Assembly: GCA_964444685.1 (NCBI GenBank)
Contig: CAYUIG010000104.1
Span: 1 to 5,529 of the forward strand
Direction: 5' to 3'
Origin: CAYUIG01 sp964444685
GTDB lineage: Bacteria > Gemmatimonadota > Gemmatimonadetes > Longimicrobiales > RSA9
DNA length: 5,529 nucleotides
The notes beneath the pieces were generated by a model, which was not told the origin of the DNA, made no database searches, and worked only from the letters and a program-made list of their open reading frames with translations. Positions 1 through 5,469 of the stretch are shown in pieces (the stretch's first letter is position 1; the number at the start of each line of letters is the position of its first letter). The position numbers and the translations under genes were made by a program.

Positions 1-149
1 TCCTGCGCATCATGAACGATCGCGGCGACGTGCAGGCCGAAGGGCAGTGGCTCGCAGCGACCGCGTCGTTCACGGCAACGACGGCCGGCCACTATCACGT
101 TGCGATCGCGGGCAACGGCACATACACGCTGACGCTGCAGTCGCCCTGA
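1..149 (+). CDS. 3' end of a gene, probable C-terminal beta-sandwich (PPC-like) domain
   Basis: Only the last 48 codons are visible, read in the frame that starts at base 3 and ends at the TGA at 147-149. The peptide includes ATASFTATTAGHYHVAIAGN and ends in GTYTLTLQSP. Alternating polar and hydrophobic residues with an aromatic followed by G-x-Y-T-L-x-L is the usual ending of bacterial pre-peptidase C-terminal (PPC) domains and related extracellular beta-sandwiches, which are often appended to secreted proteases. This suggests an exported protein, but the rest lies outside the window and its main activity cannot be known. The stop shares its final A with the ATG of the downstream secreted peptidase, so the two genes are probably co-transcribed and translationally coupled. 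The reading frame is well supported by codon usage and by the overlap. The domain name is tentative. Confidence 0.7.
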   Translation, partial: LRIMNDRGDVQAEGQWLAATASFTATTAGHYHVAIAGNGTYTLTLQSP

Positions 150-151
150 TG
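147..151 (+). promoter_or_regulatory. TGATG stop/start overlap, translational coupling
   Basis: The TGA (147-149) of the upstream gene shares its A with the ATG (149-151) of the S33 peptidase. No purine-rich ribosome-binding site stands within 15 bases upstream of the ATG. Initiation is therefore likely to depend on ribosomes that finish the upstream gene. The overlap is seen directly; the coupling is inference. Confidence 0.65.
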
Positions 152-1561
152 CGGCGCACGCTGCTCGCGGCCATGTGCGTCTCCTTCGCGACGCCGGCGG
201 CGGCGCAGCTCGCCACGATCGAGCCCGACACGATCGAAATCGGCGGACGCGCGATCGCGGTCGAGCGCGGCGCGTTCCAGGTGCCGTCCATCCGCGGACG
301 CACTGACCTCCCACCGCTTACACTCCGCTTTCTCCGAATTCCAGGCACGGCGGAGACGCCCGGGCCGCCAATCGTCTATCTCTCGGGCGGTCCCGGCGCC
401 TCGGGGATCGACGAGATCCTGACGTTCCCGGCGGCGTGGATCGATACGCTGCGCGCGGTCGGCGACATCGTCGCACTGGACCAGAGGGGGACGGGCGCCT
501 CGGAGCCGCTGGCACGTGATTGTCCGGGAACCGCCGCGCTGCCGCTCGACCGTCCCGCCGATCCGGCGCGCTTCCTCGAGGCGTACCGCACGCTTCTGAA
601 CGAGTGTGTGCTCGCGCTGCGCGGCGAGGGCGTCGAGCCCGCAATGTTCACGACGGCGGAGAGCGCCGAGGACGTGGAGGCGCTGCGCGTCGCACTGGGT
701 GCGAGCCGCATCGCGCTGCTCGGCGGGAGCTACGGCAGCCATCTCGCCCTGGCTGTCGTGCGGCGTTTTCCATCGAGCATCGACGCGATCGTGATGGCAT
801 CCGTGGAAGGTCCCGACCACACGTTCAAGCTGCCATCCGCGATCGATGAAGGACTCGACGGCCTCTTCCGGCACATGCGCGCGACCGATGCGGCGCTCGC
901 TCGTACGCTGACCGACCCGGGTGGGACGTTGCGCGCACTGATCGCGCGGCTGGAAGCGTCGCCTGTTCGGGTGCGTGTCGGTGACGACGAAGTCGTGGTC
1001 GGCGCGTGGGACCTGCGGCGGATGGCCGCGGAAGCCGCGGGGCGCTACCCGCAGGGGCGCCGCTTCCCGGCGGAACTGTCCGCCATGGTGAACGGTGACT
1101 TCACCCCGCTCGGTGCGTGGGCGACTGCGTGGCGGCGCGGCGCAGGACTGTCGCTCATGGGCACGGCGATGGACTGTGCATCGTATGCGAGCACACAGCG
1201 CCTCGCGCGCATCCGGGGCGAGGAGAGTCGTTCGCTCGTTGGAGGCGTCGTCGACTTCCCGTTCCCCGCGCTGTGCGATCCCGCGCTGCTGCCCAGGCTT
1301 CCCGATGCGTTCCGCACACCCGTGCGCAGTCCGGTGCGCGCGCTGTTCATCGCGGGGACGCTGGATGCGCGCACGCCGGTCGCGAACGCGCATGAGGTTG
1401 CGCGCGGCATGCCGAACGCAACGGTACTGATCGTGGAGAACGGGCCGCACGGGACGCCGCCGCTGCCCGAGCTGCCGGGCATCATCGCGTCGTTCCTGCG
1501 CGGTCGTAGCGTGCCGGGTCGGCCGCTGTTATTTCCTGCCTGGAGATTCGAGCGGAACTGA
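149..1561 (+). CDS. Secreted alpha/beta-hydrolase, S33 tripeptidyl/prolyl aminopeptidase-like
   Basis: The 470-residue protein is a probable serine exopeptidase of MEROPS family S33 that removes short peptides or N-terminal residues outside the cytoplasm. A Sec signal peptide is visible (MRRTLLAAMCVSFATPAAA, cleavage likely before Gln20). The mature part shows the family landmarks in order: GGPGASG at 80-86 (the oxyanion-hole HGGPG-like loop), DQRGTG at 111-116, the nucleophile elbow GGSYGS with Ser194, then a helical cap and a C-terminal TAP-like region with GTLDARTP (Asp406) and GPHG (His434). The Ser-Asp-His triad is therefore complete. Length fits secreted tripeptidyl aminopeptidases. I chose ATG 149, not the in-frame GTG at 47, because only 149 puts the signal peptide at the N-terminus and because it overlaps the upstream stop (TGATG). 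No strong Shine-Dalgarno precedes it, which fits translational coupling. Exact substrate preference cannot be read from the sequence; a general esterase or lipase role is less likely. Confidence 0.9.
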   Translation: MRRTLLAAMCVSFATPAAAQLATIEPDTIEIGGRAIAVERGAFQVPSIRGRTDLPPLTLRFLRIPGTAETPGPPIVYLSGGPGASGIDEILTFPAAWIDTLRAVGDIVALDQRGTGASEPLARDCPGTAALPLDRPADPARFLEAYRTLLNECVLALRGEGVEPAMFTTAESAEDVEALRVALGASRIALLGGSYGSHLALAVVRRFPSSIDAIVMASVEGPDHTFKLPSAIDEGLDGLFRHMRATDAALARTLTDPGGTLRALIARLEASPVRVRVGDDEVVVGAWDLRRMAAEAAGRYPQGRRFPAELSAMVNGDFTPLGAWATAWRRGAGLSLMGTAMDCASYASTQRLARIRGEESRSLVGGVVDFPFPALCDPALLPRLPDAFRTPVRSPVRALFIAGTLDARTPVANAHEVARGMPNATVLIVENGPHGTPPLPELPGIIASFLRGRSVPGRPLLFPAWRFERN

Positions 1562-1562
1562 T

Positions 1563-2711
1563 TCAGGCGGTCGTGAAGTTCGACGGGCCGAGAATCTCCA
1601 CCTCGAGCGAGGTCGCTTCCGCGCTGGGAAGGCCGAGCTGCTCTCGCAGACTCGAGAGGATGGCCCGTTCGGCCGTCGTGACCTGCCCGTCCTGGATCGC
1701 GCTTTCGAGCGCAGCCCGGTAGATCTCTGCACGCCGCGCTCCGAGGTATGCGGGCGTGCGCGCGACACCCGGCATGACGCGGTCGATCGCGCGCCGGGCG
1801 ACGCCGTGCAGTGGGCGCAGTGCGATGACGACGAGGCCCGCCGCGAGGATGCCGGGGACGATCCCCTCGACCGGCAGCAACGCTTCCAGCAGTTCGCTCA
1901 GGAGGAAGAAGCTGCCGGCAAGCAGAGCGCCGGCCGCACCCTGCGTCAGCGCGAACTTCAGCCGCAGCTCGATCTCGAAGAGCTGCGAGTGGAGCAGGCC
2001 ATACGCGAGCAGTGCGACATAAACGATGTAGACGAACCCCTGCGCCGGGTTGTACAGGAAATCCCCCCAGAATGGGATCGGACGCAGCACGGGATAGAAC
2101 ATCAGAACGATCGCGATGAACACATCGCGGATGCCGAACGCGGATGCTACGAGTGCAGCGCGGCTGCGCGCCGTGGTCCCGGCATTCGTCCTGGCGTACG
2201 CCCACAGGGCGGACAGGATGCCGTACAGTGCGCCGAGCGCCTGGAGTCGGACGAGCATGAGCCCGCCCGGCCGATACTGGAAGTTCCACGTCCCCCAGTC
2301 GATCGGGTACATGTCCGTGATGAAGAGCGACGGCCGGAGCAGCGTGAACGCGGCGGCCACGACGCTCAGGACATTCAGCACCCACCGGACACGCGTCGAG
2401 CGGAACGGCGCGACGGCGGGCGAATCGATCGCCGCACCGAGGAACGCGAGATACTGGTAAGGCACGGCCGCGACGGCTGCCGTGCCGATGGTGGCCATTG
2501 CATACGAGAGTGCGCGGCTCTCCACCATCTGCGGCCAGCCGGCGGAAAAGCCCATCACCAGGCCTTCGAGCAGGAGCACGCGCGCCAGTGCGCGGTTGAC
2601 CGATCGGTGCGGCGCGGTGCGATAGACCACGGCCGCAGCCAGCCATGCACCGATCAGCAGCAACGCGGAGGGCACCGGCCACAGATGGAGATCGATCCAG
2701 GGAAGGCCCAT
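1563..2711 (-). CDS. Multi-pass membrane protein, histidine-kinase-type sensor region without kinase
   Basis: The 382-residue protein (from ATG at 2711) has about eight or nine hydrophobic segments, at roughly 12-30, 43-59, 71-93, 109-126, 151-174, 185-209, 223-241, 254-276 and 282-299. The stretch around 231-255 (YVALLAYGLLHSQLFEIELR) and the later ALRPLHGVARRAIDRVMPG resemble the junction at the end of the membrane sensor part of many bacterial histidine kinases (Y-x-L-x-R-x-L-F-D-I..., then ...PLR-x-x-x-x-x-x-D-R). No H-box or ATPase domain follows. Instead a cytoplasmic tail (326-373) reads IYRAALESAIQDGQVTTAER and continues to SLREQLGLP, a TerB-like pair of helices around DGxxTxxE (341-348). 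It may therefore be a membrane sensor that signals through a partner. An in-frame GTG at 2774 would add 21 charged residues but has no ribosome-binding site; the site before ATG 2711 is weak too (GAAG), and a TTG at 2714 is possible. The stop lies one base from that of the convergent peptidase gene. Coding certainty is high; function is unknown. Confidence 0.82.
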   Translation of the reverse strand: MGLPWIDLHLWPVPSALLLIGAWLAAAVVYRTAPHRSVNRALARVLLLEGLVMGFSAGWPQMVESRALSYAMATIGTAAVAAVPYQYLAFLGAAIDSPAVAPFRSTRVRWVLNVLSVVAAAFTLLRPSLFITDMYPIDWGTWNFQYRPGGLMLVRLQALGALYGILSALWAYARTNAGTTARSRAALVASAFGIRDVFIAIVLMFYPVLRPIPFWGDFLYNPAQGFVYIVYVALLAYGLLHSQLFEIELRLKFALTQGAAGALLAGSFFLLSELLEALLPVEGIVPGILAAGLVVIALRPLHGVARRAIDRVMPGVARTPAYLGARRAEIYRAALESAIQDGQVTTAERAILSSLREQLGLPSAEATSLEVEILGPSNFTTA

Positions 2712-2865
2712 CAACGGATCGCTTCGAAGTCGCGAGCTTCGGCCGGCAAGGAAGACCTCTCGCCGCAGATGCACGAGCTACGAACGTGCGCAGGTGAACG
2801 GGGCAATATTCCGTCCACAGCACGGGCGGTCAAGCGCCGCCACCCGTAGCGCGAAGGAGCGGCGC
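2712..2865. promoter_or_regulatory. Divergent intergenic region, probable promoters for both flanking genes
   Basis: This stretch separates the start of the minus-strand membrane protein from the start of the plus-strand cyclophilin, so promoters for both should lie here. The only clearly AT-rich spot is CAATATTC near 2803-2810, which could serve as a -10 element in either direction. I see no convincing matching -35 hexamer and no clear operator palindrome beyond the 8-bp CTTCGAAG near 2722-2729. The assignment rests mainly on gene layout. Confidence 0.4.
2854..2859 (+). promoter_or_regulatory. Strong ribosome-binding site AAGGAG that decides a GTG start
   Basis: AAGGAG is a full Shine-Dalgarno match. 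Six bases separate it from the in-frame GTG at 2866, the ideal distance. The next in-frame ATG (2881) would lie 21 bases away, too far. It therefore supports the GTG as start of the cyclophilin gene. Confidence 0.8.
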
Positions 2866-3579
2866 GTGCAATCTTCCCACATGCGCGTCATCGCCGTGAC
2901 CTTCGCTGCGCTGCTGCCCCTCGCCTGTGCGGGCGGCGGCTGCCCCAACGTGGCCACGCCGGAGCCCGGTCCCGCGCACCAGACGTTGCTCGACCCGTCC
3001 GCGGACGTCGTACGCGTCACGCCACCCGACACGTTCGACGTGGCGTTCGAGACGAGCGTCGGCAACTTCACGGTGCAGGTGTACCGCGAGTGGGCGCCGC
3101 TGGCCGCGTACCGGTTCTACAACCTCGCGCGCAACGGCTACTACGACGGCAACCGGTTTTTCCGGGTGATTCCGGGATTCGTCGCACAGTGGGGCGCGCA
3201 CGGCGTGCCGGCCGTCAACCGCGTGTGGCACGAGGCGACGATTCCCGACGACCCGCTGCGTGTATCCAACCTGCGCGGGACGATCACCTTCGCGGCGGCG
3301 GGACCCGATACCCGGGCCGCGCAGGTGTTCATCAACATGCGCTCGAACGAGGGACTGGATGTCCTGGGATTCGCGCCGTTCGGTCGTGTGACCGAGGGCA
3401 TGGGGACGCTGCTGTCGTTGTACGGCGAGTACGGCGATTTCCCGCCCGAAGGATCGGGACCGGACTACGGCTGCATCGCGGAGAAGGGGAACGCCTACCT
3501 CGAACGGGACTTCGAGCGGCTGGACTCGATCCTGACGGCGCGCGTGGTGCGGGAATCCGCGCGGGCGGAGGCGCCCTGA
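2866..3579 (+). CDS. Cyclophilin-type peptidyl-prolyl cis-trans isomerase, probable lipoprotein
   Basis: The 237-residue protein catalyses cis-trans isomerisation of X-Pro bonds and likely helps protein folding outside the cytoplasmic membrane. The N-terminus (MQSSHMRVIAVTFAALLPLAC) is an export signal with a lipobox-like end. Cys21 is the probable lipidated residue, although Pro at -3 is unusual. A Cys-free, low-complexity linker follows the GGGC region, then a cyclophilin domain from about residue 61. The core signature NRFFRVIPGFVAQWG contains the residues equivalent to the catalytic Arg (Arg100), Phe (Phe105) and Gln (Gln108) of human cyclophilin A. Further family marks are QVFIN at 153-157 and the FGRVTEGM strand near the end. 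The position of the human cyclosporin-contact Trp carries Leu, as is common in bacteria. The start is GTG 2866 behind AAGGAG; ATG 2881 would shorten the signal peptide by five residues. The stop directly abuts the stop of the small convergent gene, leaving no room for a terminator between them. Confidence 0.92.
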   Translation: MQSSHMRVIAVTFAALLPLACAGGGCPNVATPEPGPAHQTLLDPSADVVRVTPPDTFDVAFETSVGNFTVQVYREWAPLAAYRFYNLARNGYYDGNRFFRVIPGFVAQWGAHGVPAVNRVWHEATIPDDPLRVSNLRGTITFAAAGPDTRAAQVFINMRSNEGLDVLGFAPFGRVTEGMGTLLSLYGEYGDFPPEGSGPDYGCIAEKGNAYLERDFERLDSILTARVVRESARAEAP

Positions 3580-3696
3580 CTAGCGCCCCCGCACCGGCCG
3601 CGGCTTCAGCTCGCGGACGATCAGCGCCGCGGAGCCGAGCGTGCTGCCGGCAACGAGCAGATACAGCGCAACCGAAACCCAGGGCTGAATGGCCAT
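3580..3696 (-). CDS. Small single-span membrane protein, 38 residues, unknown function
   Basis: This short open frame runs from ATG 3696 to TAG 3582-3580. Its peptide starts MAIQPWVSVALYLLVAGS, continues with a hydrophobic stretch to ALIV (segment about 6-27) and ends in a basic tail (RELKPRPVRGR). Hydrophobic helix plus positive C-terminus predicts one membrane span with the tail in the cytoplasm. A GGAG at 3708-3705 lies eight bases before the ATG, an ideal site. The gene fills the gap between the cyclophilin stop and the next divergent gene almost exactly, and no larger plausible gene covers it. I do not recognise a family. Such peptides often act as partners of larger membrane complexes, but nothing here names one. 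It is below the size cut-off of many gene finders. Coding status is likely, function unknown. Confidence 0.65.
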   Translation of the reverse strand: MAIQPWVSVALYLLVAGSTLGSAALIVRELKPRPVRGR

Positions 3697-3774
3697 GATG
3701 CTTACTCCGTTTCGTTGTTCGTCTCCCCTACGCGGCTTCGGGCGCGGGGGTTTCACCATGTGCGGGAGGGCGTC
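3697..3774. promoter_or_regulatory. Short divergent intergenic region with two ribosome-binding sites
   Basis: The 78-bp gap between the small minus-strand gene and the plus-strand 89-residue gene must hold at least one promoter if the layout is as described. On the minus strand GGAG (3708-3705) serves the small gene. On the plus strand GGGAGGG (3764-3770) stands four bases before ATG 3775. I could not find a convincing -35/-10 pair in either direction. Confidence 0.4.
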
Positions 3775-4044
3775 ATGACGGATCGGCCGGCCTGGGTCGG
3801 CATCTTCATCGCCGTGACCGCACTACCGGTCATCGCCCTCACCCTCGTTCAGATGCGTTACGAAGGCCAAGGGTTGCGTGACAGCCTCGGGCAGATCCTC
3901 TTCTCGCTCGGACTCCTCGCCGTGGGACTCGGTTACCTCTTCGTCGATCCCGCGTCCCACCGCTGGGTCGTGCTCGGAGGCGTGGCGCTGATCGTGGCCG
4001 GCGTCTTCTGGCAGGAACGCGTGGCCGGGCCCCGCGCCGTCTAG
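3775..4044 (+). CDS. Small three-span membrane protein, 89 residues, unknown function
   Basis: The 89-residue protein has three hydrophobic segments at about 8-26, 39-57 and 63-79, with a polar loop (MRYEGQGLRDSLGQ) between the first two and a short basic end. ATG 3775 is chosen because GGGAGGG precedes it closely; an in-frame extension to 3715 would add 20 residues lacking hydrophobic character and would put a GTG-rich intergenic stretch into the protein. The TAG at 4042-4044 is followed 24 bases later by the MFS transporter start, so the two genes probably form an operon, and this protein may assist or be regulated with the transporter. I recognise no domain and no catalytic or metal-binding motif. 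The gene is convincing; its role is not known. Confidence 0.8.
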   Translation: MTDRPAWVGIFIAVTALPVIALTLVQMRYEGQGLRDSLGQILFSLGLLAVGLGYLFVDPASHRWVVLGGVALIVAGVFWQERVAGPRAV

Positions 4045-4068
4045 TCCCAACTCCTTCGGAGAAACTCG

Positions 4069-5286
4069 ATGAGCGACGCCCGCTTCAAGCTCTCCGTGAT
4101 GATGTTCCTCCAGTACTTCGTCTGGGGCGCATGGTTCGTCACCATGGGGACCTACCTGGGGCAGACGCTCCAGTTCGACGGCACCCAGATCGGGCTGGCA
4201 TACGGGACGACCGCGATCGCGGCGATGATCTCGCCGTTCTTCGTCGGGATGGTGGCCGACCGCTTCTTCGCCACCGAGCGCATCCTCGCCCTGCTGCACG
4301 CGGGCGGCGCCGTCGTGCTCTTGATCGCCTCCGTGCTGCCGGTCTTCGGCACGTTCTATCCCGTGCTGATCCTGTACGCGCTGTTCTACATGCCCACGCT
4401 CGCGCTCACGAACTCGATCTCCTTCCACAACATGAAGGACCCGGCCGCCGAGTTCCCGCGCGTGCGCGTGCTGGGCACGATCGGCTGGATCGTCGCCGGG
4501 ATTCTGGTCGGACGCCTGGGCATCGAGGCGACAGCGGTTCCGATGAAGATCGCGGCCGGCGCGTCGATCGTGCTGGCGCTCTACTGCCTCATGCTGCCGA
4601 ATACGCCGCCGCAGGACGAGGGCAAGCCGTTCCGTGCACGCGACGCCCTGGGGTTGGATGCGCTTTCGCTCATGAAGGACCGGTCGTTCGCCGTCTTCGT
4701 CATCGGCTCCTTCCTGCTCTGCATCCCGCTCCAGTTCTACTACGCCTTCACCAACCTTTTCCTGAACGAGATCGGACTGCCCGAGCCCGCGACCAAGATG
4801 ACCTTCGGCCAGATGTCCGAGATCGTCTTCATGCTGCTCATGCCCTGGTTCCTCCTGCGATTGGGCGTGAAGAAGATGCTGCTCATCGGCATGGCCGCCT
4901 GGGCGCTCCGGTATGTCCTGTTCGCCTATGGTGACACCGGGCCGGGCGCCTGGATGCTCTACGTCGGCATCATCCTCCACGGCATCTGTTACGACTTCTT
5001 CTTCGTCACCGGCTACATCTACGTGGATCAGCGCGCATCGGCGCGCATCCGTGCGGCCGCGCAGGGATTCATCGCGTTCGTCACGCTGGGCGTGGGCTAC
5101 TTCATCGGCGCCTGGGCGTCCGGCCAGATCGTCGAGGCCTACACCATCGACGGCGGTCACGACTGGCAGACCATCTGGATCATGCCGGCCGTGTTCGCTG
5201 CCGCGGTGATGCTGATCTTCGCCGTGATGTTCAGGGATCAGCGGGCGTCACTCGGCACACCTCAGGCTGTCCCCGCCGGGGATTGA
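4069..5286 (+). CDS. MFS transporter, nucleoside:H+ symporter (NHS/NupG-like) family
   Basis: The 405-residue protein is a 12-span inner-membrane transporter that probably imports nucleosides with protons. It starts SVMMFLQYFVWGAWFVTMGT, a typical first helix of this family, and carries a motif-A-like GMVADRFFATER at 60-71 between helices 2 and 3. RVRVLGTIGW at 131-140 and HGICYDFFFVTGYIYVDQRA at 304-323 match the pattern of the nucleoside permease family (Pfam Nuc_H_symport), where the latter corresponds to the G-x-x-x-D-F-F...G...V-x-Q region of E. coli NupG. Length is close to NupG (about 418). GGAG at 4058-4061 lies seven bases before ATG 4069. It probably shares an operon with the 89-residue membrane gene. 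The specific substrate cannot be read from sequence; other nucleoside-like or sugar substrates are possible. No neighbouring nucleoside catabolic gene is visible. A repeat cluster starts about 40 bases downstream. Confidence 0.9.
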   Translation: MSDARFKLSVMMFLQYFVWGAWFVTMGTYLGQTLQFDGTQIGLAYGTTAIAAMISPFFVGMVADRFFATERILALLHAGGAVVLLIASVLPVFGTFYPVLILYALFYMPTLALTNSISFHNMKDPAAEFPRVRVLGTIGWIVAGILVGRLGIEATAVPMKIAAGASIVLALYCLMLPNTPPQDEGKPFRARDALGLDALSLMKDRSFAVFVIGSFLLCIPLQFYYAFTNLFLNEIGLPEPATKMTFGQMSEIVFMLLMPWFLLRLGVKKMLLIGMAAWALRYVLFAYGDTGPGAWMLYVGIILHGICYDFFFVTGYIYVDQRASARIRAAAQGFIAFVTLGVGYFIGAWASGQIVEAYTIDGGHDWQTIWIMPAVFAAAVMLIFAVMFRDQRASLGTPQAVPAGD

Positions 5287-5322
5287 TTTTCCTCGGCGGC
5301 GGCGAGGGTCGGAGGGTCCGAA

Positions 5323-5385
5323 TATCGCCGCAAACTCGTCAAGCGCACAGCGCGAATTCCCGCCATTGACACGTTTGCGGCGATA
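5323..5385. repeat. Palindromic repeat unit 1
   Basis: The left arm 5323-5342 (TATCGCCGCAAACTCGTCAA) pairs with the right arm 5366-5385 at 18 of 20 positions across a 23-base loop. As RNA or single-stranded DNA this would form a long, stable stem. It is not followed by a U-run, so it is not a standard intrinsic terminator, though it could protect the 3' end of the transporter mRNA. Confidence 0.85.
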
Positions 5386-5388
5386 GAC

Positions 5389-5420
5389 GCCGCAAACCCG
5401 CCGCTCGACGCGTTTGCGGC
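5389..5420. repeat. Degenerate short palindrome between the two main units
   Basis: GCCGCAAAC at 5389-5397 pairs perfectly with GTTTGCGGC at 5412-5420 around a 14-base loop. It uses the same core as the larger units but with a shorter loop and only part of the TTGAC box, so it looks like a shortened or decayed unit. Confidence 0.65.
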
Positions 5421-5469
5421 AAAGGGATTGACGCATTTGCGGCGCGCTGGGCCCACCTTCCGGAGTCTA

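Noticed and set aside
47..148. Longer start for the S33 peptidase at GTG 47
   Set aside because: The extra 34 residues are charged and overlap the upstream gene. Only ATG 149 places the signal peptide at the N-terminus.
95..1450. Long open frame antisense to the peptidase gene
   Set aside because: Its translation is full of Arg, His, Gln and Glu without any domain pattern, typical of an antisense shadow in GC-rich DNA.
1045..2823. 592-codon minus-strand frame spanning the peptidase 3' end and the membrane gene
   Set aside because: It is a different frame from the clear membrane protein, is rich in Arg, Ala and Pro, and has no recognisable domain.
1806..2849. Plus-strand frame opposite the membrane protein gene
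   Set aside because: It has Glu/Arg/Gln/His-rich low-complexity translation and mirrors the real minus-strand gene.
4051..4061. Hairpin CTCC-TTC-GGAG covering the transporter ribosome-binding site
   Set aside because: A four-base-pair stem with a three-base loop is too weak to support as a regulatory structure.
3823..5160. 445-codon frame antisense to the transporter operon
   Set aside because: The translation is a run of Glu, Asp, His, Arg and Gln, the complement of hydrophobic membrane codons. It is not a plausible protein.
5287..5310. Intrinsic terminator after the transporter (CCTCG 5291-5295 with CGAGG 5303-5307)
   Set aside because: The stem is only five base pairs, and the T-run precedes it, so it is on the wrong side for the plus strand.
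5366..5394. Sigma-70 promoter based on TTGACA at 5366
   Set aside because: The -10 position 17 bases downstream is GC-rich, and the TTGAC box is simply part of the repeated motif.
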